Source: Flavobacteriales bacterium UBA4110
GTDB taxonomy: Bacteria > Bacteroidota > Bacteroidia > Flavobacteriales > Weeksellaceae
DNA length: 57,622 bases
Direction of reading: 5' to 3'
Assembly (NCBI GenBank): GCA_002383165.1
Contig: DFXK01000016.1
Span: 1-57,622 of the forward strand
Under the pieces are notes generated by a model. That model ran no database searches. It worked only from the letters and a program-made list of their open reading frames with translations, and was not told the origin of the DNA. The stretch's first letter is position 1. Each line of letters begins with the position of its first letter. The translations under genes and the position numbers were made by a program. This document shows positions 42,691-51,500 of the stretch, in pieces.

Positions 42691-42698
42691 TATATTTG
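42691..42698 (+). promoter_or_regulatory. -7 promoter box of aceB-aceA
   Basis: TATATTTG, an exact TAnnTTTG match, 28 bp before the aceB ATG. A TTG at 42673-42675 lies 15 bp upstream, a shorter spacer than usual. Confidence 0.6.
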
Positions 42699-42726
42699 TC
42701 AAACCAAATCACAAAATATTTTAATT

Positions 42727-44301
42727 ATGGAAACAATGAGCCAATTAAAAATTTCACCAGATACCAAGTTTAAAGAGATTTTTACTGATGAATTGATTGA
42801 TTTTTTAGTTAAACTTCACAGGAATTTTAATCATACTAGAATCGAATTACTAGAAGAGAGAAAAAAGACACAATTGCGATTTGATTCAGGAGAACTCCCA
42901 TCTTTTCCATCTGAAACCATTCATATACGAAACGCAGATTGGACCTGTGCAAAAATGCCGGCAGACTTACAAGACAGAAGAGTAGAGATTACAGGTCCGG
43001 TGGATAGAAAAATGATTATCAACGCGCTTAACTCGGGAGCCAATACTTTTATGGCGGATTTTGAAGATAGTAATTCTCCAACTTGGGAAAATTGCATGCA
43101 GGGACAGATTAATCTGACAGATGCCATTAATAAAACTATTGATTTTACTAATGAACAAGGAAAAAGCTATAAGCTTAATGAACAAATAGCAGTGCTTCTC
43201 ATTCGTCCAAGAGGGTTGCATCTTCCTGAAAAAAATATAGAAATTGAAGGAGAACTTGCTTCAGGCTCTTTAATTGATTTTGGAATATACTTTTTCCGAA
43301 ACGCCAAGCGATTAATTGCAAATGGAAGTGGCCCGTATTTTTACCTGCCGAAACTTGAACATTATAAAGAAGCCCGCTGGTGGAATGATGTTTTTGTGTT
43401 TGCTCAAAATTATCTGGACATTCCTCAGGGAACTATCAAAGCAACAGTTCTTATAGAAACAATAACGGCTTCTTTCCAGTTGGATGAAATCCTTTATGAG
43501 CTAAAAAATCATAGTTCAGGTTTAAACTGTGGGCGCTGGGATTATATATTTTCCTACATCAAAAAATTTAGAAATAATCCTCACTTTCTTCTTCCGGACC
43601 GAGATCAGGTAACAATGGTGTCGCCTTTTATGAAGGCGTATGCGAAAAGAGTTATCGAGATATGTCACAAAAGAAATGTTCACGCAATGGGCGGAATGGC
43701 AGCTCAGATTCCTGTTAGAAATAACGACGAAGCCAACGATGCCGCTTTTGAAAAAGTGAGAAATGACAAAGAGCGCGAAGTGCGAAATGGTCACGATGGA
43801 ACTTGGGTGGCGCATCCTGCTCTGGTGCCGGTTGCAAAAGAAGTTTTTGATCATTATATGACAGGAAAAAACCAGATAGATAAACAGTTTGATTATAAAA
43901 TCAAAGAATCAGAATTACTAGAAGTTCCTGCTGGTACGATCACTGAAAATGGTGTCAGGAAAAATATTAATGTTGGTATTCTTTATATCGAGTCCTGGCT
44001 TATGGGAATTGGTGCTGCTGCGCTTTACAATCTCATGGAAGACGCTGCTACGGCGGAGATTTCCAGAACTCAAATATGGCAATGGTTGAAACACGAAGCG
44101 GTATTGGATGATGAAAGGATTCTCACAAAAGAACTAGTCTTTCAGTGGGAGGAAGAAGAACTTTCAAAGATCCGGGATTACGTGGGAGCTGATCGTTTTG
44201 ATAACGGAAAATTTGACCAGGCAAAGGAACTTTTTAATGAATTGGTTTTCTGGGAAAGCTTCGAGGAATTTCTCACACTGAAAGCGTACCCATTTATCTA
44301 A
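42727..44301 (+). CDS. aceB: Malate synthase A
   Basis: A 524-residue enzyme that condenses glyoxylate with acetyl-CoA to give malate in the glyoxylate shunt. Family motifs include ITGPVDRKMIINALNSGANTFMADFEDSNSPTW and the A-isoform signature SSGLNCGRWDYIFSYIKKFR near residue 262, where the catalytic Asp/Arg region begins. IPVRNNDEANDAAFEKVRNDKEREV and GHDGTWVAHPALV complete the barrel. The length fits malate synthase A rather than the longer G form. It is followed 97 bp later by aceA, so both shunt enzymes lie in one operon under the adjacent regulator. Confidence 0.96.
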   Translation: METMSQLKISPDTKFKEIFTDELIDFLVKLHRNFNHTRIELLEERKKTQLRFDSGELPSFPSETIHIRNADWTCAKMPADLQDRRVEITGPVDRKMIINALNSGANTFMADFEDSNSPTWENCMQGQINLTDAINKTIDFTNEQGKSYKLNEQIAVLLIRPRGLHLPEKNIEIEGELASGSLIDFGIYFFRNAKRLIANGSGPYFYLPKLEHYKEARWWNDVFVFAQNYLDIPQGTIKATVLIETITASFQLDEILYELKNHSSGLNCGRWDYIFSYIKKFRNNPHFLLPDRDQVTMVSPFMKAYAKRVIEICHKRNVHAMGGMAAQIPVRNNDEANDAAFEKVRNDKEREVRNGHDGTWVAHPALVPVAKEVFDHYMTGKNQIDKQFDYKIKESELLEVPAGTITENGVRKNINVGILYIESWLMGIGAAALYNLMEDAATAEISRTQIWQWLKHEAVLDDERILTKELVFQWEEEELSKIRDYVGADRFDNGKFDQAKELFNELVFWESFEEFLTLKAYPFI

Positions 44302-44398
44302 TCGTAATAAAAAAATAAATTTAAGAGGTGAGAAATAAAAACTATCTCACATCTTGCCTTAAACAATATTTAAATAATCATACTAAATCACAAAATTT

Positions 44399-45679
44399 AT
44401 GCAAACTAAACAAGAACAGGTTCAGGCTTTGGAACAAGACTGGATCACAAATCCGAGATGGAGCGGTATCACAAGACCTTATTCTGCAGAAGATGTACTG
44501 AAACTGAGAGGTTCATACAAACTGGAGTATACAATCGCTACTGAAATGTCTAGAAAACTTTGGGAGAAATTGAATAATCAGAACTGGGTTGCTGGGCTTG
44601 GTGCTCTCACGGGAAATCAGGCTGTACAAGAAGTTGATGCTGGATTGGAAGCAATCTATCTTTCCGGTTGGCAGGTGGCTGCCGATGCCAATCTTTCCGG
44701 AGAAATGTATCCAGACCAGTCACTTTATCCAGCCAATTCGGTGCCTTCTGTCGTTAAAAAGATCAATAACGCTTTGCTTAGGGCAGATCAAATCCAATCG
44801 GTGAACGGAGGTGGAGAAAAAGAATATCTCGTTCCGATTGTGGCAGATGCCGAAGCTGGTTTCGGAGGTAATCTAAATGCTTTCGAATTGATGAAACAAA
44901 TGATCGAGGCTGGTGCAGCAGGTGTTCATTTCGAAGATCAATTGTCATCAGCTAAAAAATGCGGACATCTTGGAGGAAAAGTGTTGGTTCCGACTCAAGA
45001 AGCGATTAATAAGCTGATTGCGGCTAGATTGGCTGCGGATGTTTGTGGCGTTCCATCTGTGATTGTTGCGAGAACCGATGCGGATGCGGCCGATTTATTA
45101 ACATCTGACATTGATGACAGAGATAAAAAATTCGTGACAGGAGAAAGAACTTCGGAAGGGTTTTATGTTGTTAACAATGGTGTGGAACAAGGGATTGACA
45201 GAGGTTTGTCTTATGCTCCTTATGCTGACTTGATTTGGATGGAAACTTCAAATCCTGATTTGGAATATGCAAGACGATTTGCGGAAGGAATCCATGCTAA
45301 GTTTCCAAACAAAATGTTGGCTTACAATTGTTCGCCTTCTTTCAATTGGGCTGCAAAATTGACAGTTGAAGAAATGGAAAACTTCCGCGAAGAGTTGGCG
45401 AAAATGGGGTATAAATTCCAGTTTATCACACTTGCAGGTTTCCACGCTTTGAATACGGCAATGTTCGAATTGGCGTTGGCTTACAAAGAAAGAGGAATGG
45501 CGGGTTATTCCGAATTGCAGGAGAGAGAATTTGCGCTTCAGTCCAAAGGTTTCCGTGCGGTGAAGCATCAGAGTTTTGTTGGGACAGGTTATTTTGATGA
45601 GATTCAGAATGTGGTTACCAATGGCAAATCTGCAACTGTTGCGATGAAAGATTCTACAGAAACGGCACAATTTCATTAA
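44399..45679 (+). CDS. aceA: Isocitrate lyase
   Basis: A 426-residue enzyme that splits isocitrate into succinate and glyoxylate, the first shunt reaction. The active-site signature KKCGH is at residues 186-190, with the catalytic C188 and preceding VHFEDQLSSA. TGNQAVQEVDAGLEAIYLSGWQVAADAN and the PIVADAEAGFGG magnesium-binding part are intact, as is NCSPSFNW. The length equals the typical prokaryotic tetramer subunit. The 97-bp gap before it contains a GTGAGA/TCTCAC hairpin (about 44328-44350) that could tune the ratio to aceB. Confidence 0.97.
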   Translation: MQTKQEQVQALEQDWITNPRWSGITRPYSAEDVLKLRGSYKLEYTIATEMSRKLWEKLNNQNWVAGLGALTGNQAVQEVDAGLEAIYLSGWQVAADANLSGEMYPDQSLYPANSVPSVVKKINNALLRADQIQSVNGGGEKEYLVPIVADAEAGFGGNLNAFELMKQMIEAGAAGVHFEDQLSSAKKCGHLGGKVLVPTQEAINKLIAARLAADVCGVPSVIVARTDADAADLLTSDIDDRDKKFVTGERTSEGFYVVNNGVEQGIDRGLSYAPYADLIWMETSNPDLEYARRFAEGIHAKFPNKMLAYNCSPSFNWAAKLTVEEMENFREELAKMGYKFQFITLAGFHALNTAMFELALAYKERGMAGYSELQEREFALQSKGFRAVKHQSFVGTGYFDEIQNVVTNGKSATVAMKDSTETAQFH

Positions 45680-45728
45680 GGCTCATTAATCTATATTATA
45701 ATTGTTGAATTTCGAAATTAAGTTAACA

Positions 45729-45763
45729 AAAAACCCTGATTTCAAAGAAGTCAGGGTTTTGAA
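45729..45763. terminator. Bidirectional terminator between aceA and glgP
   Basis: AAAACCCTGA on one side and TCAGGGTTTT on the other pair around TTTCAAAGAAG, with A and T runs flanking both sides. It serves the convergent aceA and glgP genes. Confidence 0.88.
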
Positions 45764-45781
45764 TTTTTATTTTGGGGATAA

Positions 45782-47434
45782 TTAATACAACAATTTGTAA
45801 TATTCATCCGCCATTCTATCGCTTCCGAATTGGATTTTTACATCATCCATCGCTGTGTGGACAATTTTTCTCCATTGGTCTGGCTTTTCGTAATAAGTTG
45901 GGATGATCTCATTTTCCAAAACATCATAAAGATTGTTAAGGTCAAAGCTGTCTTGCTCTACGGTTGGCCAGTTATCGTAATCTGCTTTTGGAACTACGAA
46001 AGAGTTTTCGCCATGTTTTGCAAATTCCGGAATCCATCCGTCGTCTGTAGAAAGGTTGATGGATGCGTTCATAGAAGCTGTCATTCCGCTTGTTCCAGAC
46101 GCTTCTCTTGGTACTCTTGGATTGTTTAGCCAGATATCGGAACCTTGCTTTAATGATTTGCTTAATGCCAATTCATAACCTGTAAGAACTGCCATATTTT
46201 TATGATTCTTACTTTCTTCAACCAAGTTGTTGAATGTCGAAATTGCACCGTAATCCATTGGGTAAGGTTTTCCTGCCCAGATGATTTGAACCGGATGTTC
46301 CTTGTTTTCAAGCATTTTTCTGAATCTTTCTTTATCAGCCAGCAAAAGATCTGCTCTTTTATAACCTGCAAAACGTCTTGCCCACACAATAGTAAGCACA
46401 TTTGGATCAAATAATTTTCCTGTTTGATCTGCAACTATCGTGAACATTCTTTTCTTAAGATGGCTTTTTCTGTAATCGAAAAGCGAATCATCGCTTTCAT
46501 CTTTTGCGTCATACAGAGGTTTATCTGCCCAATATTTGAATTCCTGAGCGTTGGTGATGGATTTGATTTCGCAGATTCCAGGATATTTGTTCCACATATC
46601 TCTAGAAACCACGCCGTGTAACTGTGAAACCGCATTGGAAATTCTTGACATTCTGAGCGCACAAAGGGAGTGGTTGAATCTGTCATCATCTACACCTTCG
46701 ATTTTTTTGACCTCGTCTATGCTCAGTCCGCAGAAATAAGACATATCGTGGCAATGGTATAGGTTGTGTTTTTCGTTTCCAGCTTCTTCCGGTGTGTGGG
46801 TTGTAAAAACCAGTTTTTCTTTTACTTTAGAAAGATCGCCACCGTATTTTCTTAGAAGGTAAAAAGCTGCTGGCAGTCCATGCGCTTCATTCAGGTGATA
46901 AACGTCTCTTTCCAGATTCATCTCGTCCAGAAGTTTTGCACCGCCTTTTCCAAGAAGAATGTATTGCGCTAATTTTGTAGATTCATTAGCATCGTATAAT
47001 TTATGACAGATGGTTTTAGAAATATGATCGTTTTCTGGCACATCTGTACTTAGGAAAAACATAGGACATGTTTTGAAGGTTTCCGGATTCAGATACCATA
47101 CTTTGACCCAAACTGGAGCATTGTGAATTTCGATTTGGAATTTGATACCTGTATCTTCAAGAAAACTGTACATTTTTTTAGTCCAGATCGGATTAAGTGT
47201 CTGATCCTGGTTTCTAGCCTGATCATAGTAGCCGTATTTCCAAAGAATCCCGATTCCTACAAAATCCTGTTTTAGATTATATGCACTTCTCATATGTGAT
47301 CCTGCCAGGAAGCCCAGTCCGCCGCTGTATATTTTCAGAGCCTGGTCTATTGCAAACTCCATAGAGAAATAAGCTGTTCTCTTAGAATAGTTTGGATTGA
47401 TGCTGTAAGGCATCTTAAAATTTTTAAAATCCAT
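45782..47434 (-). CDS. glgP: Alpha-glucan family phosphorylase
   Basis: A 550-residue GT35-type phosphorylase predicted to release glucose-1-phosphate from glycogen or maltodextrin. Clear family blocks are YFSMEFAIDQALKIYSGGLGFLAGSH, LNEAHGLPAAFYLLRKYGG, FTTHTPEEAGNEKH and FAGYKRADLLLADK. The active-site loop reads PREASGTSGMTASMNASINLSTDDGW. In classical phosphorylases a Lys in this loop (GTSGMK or GTGNMK) binds pyridoxal phosphate; here the position is Thr. I recall the same Thr in other Bacteroidetes members, so it may be a branch feature rather than damage. A promoter box (TATATTTG) lies 36 bp upstream. Confidence 0.85.
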   Translation of the reverse strand: MDFKNFKMPYSINPNYSKRTAYFSMEFAIDQALKIYSGGLGFLAGSHMRSAYNLKQDFVGIGILWKYGYYDQARNQDQTLNPIWTKKMYSFLEDTGIKFQIEIHNAPVWVKVWYLNPETFKTCPMFFLSTDVPENDHISKTICHKLYDANESTKLAQYILLGKGGAKLLDEMNLERDVYHLNEAHGLPAAFYLLRKYGGDLSKVKEKLVFTTHTPEEAGNEKHNLYHCHDMSYFCGLSIDEVKKIEGVDDDRFNHSLCALRMSRISNAVSQLHGVVSRDMWNKYPGICEIKSITNAQEFKYWADKPLYDAKDESDDSLFDYRKSHLKKRMFTIVADQTGKLFDPNVLTIVWARRFAGYKRADLLLADKERFRKMLENKEHPVQIIWAGKPYPMDYGAISTFNNLVEESKNHKNMAVLTGYELALSKSLKQGSDIWLNNPRVPREASGTSGMTASMNASINLSTDDGWIPEFAKHGENSFVVPKADYDNWPTVEQDSFDLNNLYDVLENEIIPTYYEKPDQWRKIVHTAMDDVKIQFGSDRMADEYYKLLY

Positions 47435-47470
47435 AGTTCATATATATTTTTAAGGTCTTCTATAAGCTTG

Positions 47471-47478
47471 CAAATATA
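47471..47478 (-). promoter_or_regulatory. -7 promoter box of the alpha-glucan phosphorylase gene
   Basis: TATATTTG on the reverse strand (CAAATATA at 47471-47478), 36 bp before the ATG. No clear -33 TTG. Confidence 0.5.
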
Positions 47479-47683
47479 ATGATTAGTTTTTGTTGATGAT
47501 AAATCAAGCTTCATCAGGAGAAATCTTTTAATTTTTTTTTGTGATATTTTCAGAATTCAGGAGTATATTTTCTTCATCATATGGTTTTATGAACTAATGA
47601 TTATATTAAATTTTATTCATATAATTATTTTGAAATCAATTAATTACTAAATTAGTTGAGGTTTAATGATAAATATTTAGGCT

Positions 47684-48463
47684 ATGGTTTTTTGTGAAGA
47701 TCTTCGGAAAAATCTGGAAATATGTGTGGCGTCAAAGAGTTTTGGTGCAGAAAATCTTATCAAATGGTATCACACCATCGGAGATGCTAACCTTAACGAA
47801 CGTGAAGAATATCAGAAAAAGACTGAATTATTACTTCTGAACACTTTTTTTAGTCACTTTCCAGAAATGGAAATAGAAAATCTAACCAGCGAAAGCCCCG
47901 ATTTTATTATTAATTATAAAGGAAAAAAGATTGGGTTAGAAGTTTCGGAGATTATCAATCATTTTGAGCTGAAGAAAAAAGAAAGCTATATTAACACTGT
48001 ATTTCGTGACGTAGAACAGGAGCTTAATCAATACAAAAGTCTGTATGGTATTCATTATCTGGATATCGATTATCAGAATCCTGAAATATTCTGCCAGCAG
48101 GAAAAGCTTACCAAAGAGATTTTATCTGCTGTTACGAATAATAAGAAAACAGGATTTGTAAAAAATATAAGAAGAACGCCCTCTCCAAAGGGTGTTTTTT
48201 TATTTCTGGAATACAGTTTTTCACTTTTTGATGAGCTAGATTCGGAGAAGATTCTGGATGTTATCAAGAAGAAGAATTCAAAATATCCTTTATATGACGG
48301 TAAATCTGAGGAGTGCTGGCTGGTGCTGGTTTCTAATATGTATAATATGTCTTCTAGATACAGTTACATCCATCAGAAAGAAAAACTAAGTGGTGTGGAT
48401 AGTCCCTTCAGGAGGATTTTACATATCGAGAATCTTAGTAGCCAAATAATATCGATTAAATAA
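47684..48463 (+). CDS. Hypothetical protein with a possible PD-(D/E)xK-like core
   Basis: A 259-residue soluble protein, no signal peptide or membrane helix. Residues about 80-106 read FPEMEIENLTSESPDFIINY then GKKIGLEVSEI: an SPDF aspartate, a short beta hairpin and a strand with E-V-S. The order D ... ExK is that of restriction-endonuclease-like folds, but the Lys is Ser here. A KTGFVKNIRRTPSPKGVFLFLEYS strand region follows. The family is not recognised. The gene stands alone between glgP (divergent) and a T9SS surface protein, in an AT-rich region typical of acquired genes, so a role in nucleic-acid metabolism or defence is only a guess. Confidence 0.6.
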   Translation: MVFCEDLRKNLEICVASKSFGAENLIKWYHTIGDANLNEREEYQKKTELLLLNTFFSHFPEMEIENLTSESPDFIINYKGKKIGLEVSEIINHFELKKKESYINTVFRDVEQELNQYKSLYGIHYLDIDYQNPEIFCQQEKLTKEILSAVTNNKKTGFVKNIRRTPSPKGVFLFLEYSFSLFDELDSEKILDVIKKKNSKYPLYDGKSEECWLVLVSNMYNMSSRYSYIHQKEKLSGVDSPFRRILHIENLSSQIISIK

Positions 48464-48506
48464 ATAATTGGTGGTTTATTAATTTAAAATTAAATTTTTA
48501 ATTTAT

Positions 48507-48538
48507 TTGTTTATGATACTGCGAATAATTTACATTTG
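48507..48538 (+). promoter_or_regulatory. Promoter of the 48.6-kb T9SS surface-protein gene
   Basis: TTG at 48507-48509 and TACATTTG at 48531-48538, with a 21-bp spacer, match the Bacteroidetes -33 TTG and -7 TAnnTTTG pattern well. The box ends 24 bp before the ATG. Confidence 0.7.
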
Positions 48539-48562
48539 CATTAATTAAAACACAAATTATAG

Positions 48563-51500
48563 ATGAAAAATTATTTATTTTCTATCCGAAGAATTGTCTT
48601 CGGTTTTTTCTTACTGTTTATTGTTTTTTTTGTTAGAGGGCAGGGTTCCGAAACGATAACAAATCCTATTACCGGCAGCCCGACAAGCAGCTATACTTCC
48701 CGGACTTGGACAGGAGATAACGGCCAGACATGGTCTTCAACAGATTCCAGAAGTGACCAGACCGTTTATGGTCAGGCAATACTAATCAGAAACGGGCAGA
48801 TAGACTTCGGGCTTACGGCAGCTCAAAAATCTGCCGGGATAGGATCAATCAGTTTTAAAGCCAAGACACCTTTCGGCTCACCTGATACCGGGACCATCCA
48901 TATTTTGGTAGATGGTACTAATAAAGGTATTGTTGCGATATCAAACGGATCAACGAGTGCTATTACTACTTATACTATTTCAGGAATCAACGTGGGATCA
49001 TTTTCCACTATATCACTAAAACAAACTACAACCAGTAGCAGGATAGCAATAGATGATATCACCTGGACCTCTTACGCTGCTACAGCTAATGATACGAATT
49101 CAGATATTTCGGGGTCAGGACTTACCCAGCCCACTTCTGTTATTTCTTCATTGGCGACTTCCGCAGCTTCACAGGTTAATGTTTTTGATTTCAATATTAT
49201 AGATAAAGGAAGTCCGGGAGATGGAAAAGCTACTAATGTAACGAAGATCACGATCACTAAAGGAGCTTCTGACAGTAATACATGGAGCACCATCATTGCC
49301 GGTGCGCAGCTTAAAGTAGGCGCTACAGTCATAACGCCAGCCAGTACCACTATTAATGCTTCATCAATCGTTTTTGATCTTTCATCATTACCATTGACGT
49401 TTGCTAATAATTCAACAACAAAAGTGTCACTTTTTGTATATTTATCAACAACAGTTACAGATAATACTACATTGCAGTTTACCGTACCTACTGCTTCCTA
49501 TGGTTTTACAGCAGATGGAAGCATTGGAAGTATTTTTGCATCTACTGTTACCGGCGCTGCTAATGCAACTACAGTTATTGTAACTGCAACTAAGCTAAGA
49601 TTTACTACTCAGCCAACAGATACTGCTCTTAATGCGACTATGGCCTCTCCTGTGGTGATTGCTACTGATGCAAATGGTAATGTTGATACGGATTTTACAA
49701 ATACTATTAATGTAACATCCAGCGGTACAATGAACAGTACCCCGAAAACCGCAAGTCCTGTTTCTGGAATAGCTACCTTTAATAATATCGTGCATACTGC
49801 TATCGGAAGTAACTTAACTCTAAATGCTACATCTGGTTCTCTTGCTTCTGCTACAAGTTCCACATTCAATATTATCCTTCAGAGTTCTGCATCAGATTAT
49901 TTCAGAAGTAAAGGTACTGGAAATTGGGGTGCGGTCGGAAGTTGGGAGTCTTCCTCGGATAATGTGAACTGGATTTCTGCAACATTATCTCCAACATCAT
50001 CGGCAGCTTTTGTCACCGTCAGAGCAGGCCATACCATTACGGTTTCAGCATCTGCAACATCTAAAAATCTGACCGTTGAGTCTGGTGGTTTTTTAACCGT
50101 TAATGCTTCATTTTCAATTTCAGGAACTAATACGGTTAATGGAACATGGAATCAATCTACTTCCACGACGGTTAGCAATTCAGGAACCCTTATTTTTGCT
50201 GCGGGATCTGTTTATAATCATAATTCTAATGGGGGAACCATTCCTACAGCTACGTGGAATGTAACAAGCACTTGTAATATTTTAGGAATGACAAGTACTA
50301 CTCCTGGCGGCTTAGGACAAGCTTTTGGAATTGTTAATTGGAATTCCACCAGTCAAAGCACATTCGCAATAATGGGTGCTGGTGGTACGTTCAATCCCAA
50401 AGGGCTTTTCACTGTAGCTTCTACCGGAACTAATATAATAGAGTTGGAATCTGCTGGTTCCGGAGCAACTTACAATTTTGATGGAGGTCTTACGGTTTCA
50501 GGTGGTACATTTGCTGTAAATTATGATAATAGCAGTGCTGCAAACGAAGTGTCATTAAATATTAACGGAGATTTGATAATATCCGGAACAGGTATTTTAG
50601 ATATGCATAATGGTAACAGTAACGCAACAACAAGTGGTTATGGTTCTACTATTTATCTAAAAGGTAATTTAGAAATATCTTCATCCGCAAACTATCCGCT
50701 AACAGCAACTGGAAATAATAATTCGGGCTATATGTTTTTTGTAGGTAGTACGCCTCAAACTTATAAAACAACTGTAACTGCTCCTTCCAGATATGTAGAT
50801 TTTGCAGTATATGGTCCAAGTAATCTGACACTTCTATCTGATATGCCGGTATTTTCTTCTGCTACTAATATCTATGATGAATTTTTTGTATCTGGCACAC
50901 TTAATTTAGGCACTTTTGCCATTAAACAATCATCGGGTACGCAGGCGCGATTTACAACTCTTTCTGGATCAACTGTCTCTACGAGTAATACAGGTGGTTT
51001 GGTTTCTGCTATAGCAGTTGCTGGAACCAAAACGTTTGCTGCCGGAACAAGCTATACATTTAATGCTTCTACTGCTGCACCTTTTCCTACCGGAACTTTC
51101 GGAAATCCTGCAAACCTTACTTTTAATAATGCTGATGTAACTACCAACAGAACTACAACATTAACTGTTACCGGAGCTGTTAATATTAACGGAACTTCAA
51201 AATTTGCTCTCAATTCTTCCGGAACCAATGATCTCATGCTTGGTGGTGTTATGACAATTGGAGCAAACGCTTCTTTTGATAGCAATGGAGAAAATCAAAT
51301 TAATAACGGAGGCGGATCTATAGTTGTAAACGGAACTTTTATAACGAAGGATGCACAGGGCTTTTCCGGAACCAATGCCACTATACCTACAATTACAAAT
51401 ATTACACTCAATAATGGTTCTACCGTTCAATATGCCTTGGATGGTGCGCAAGCTATTAGCTCAAGAACTGATTATAAAAATCTTCTTTTTACAGGGAATG

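Noticed and set aside
44328..44350. Hairpin GTGAGA/TCTCAC between aceB and aceA as a terminator
   Set aside because: Stem is only 6 bp with no T-tract after it; at most it modulates expression of aceA.
47684..48463. Treating the nuclease-like orphan and YhcG fragment as parts of a defence island
   Set aside because: They are over 43 kb apart in housekeeping surroundings, with no toxin, methylase, helicase or phage genes near either.
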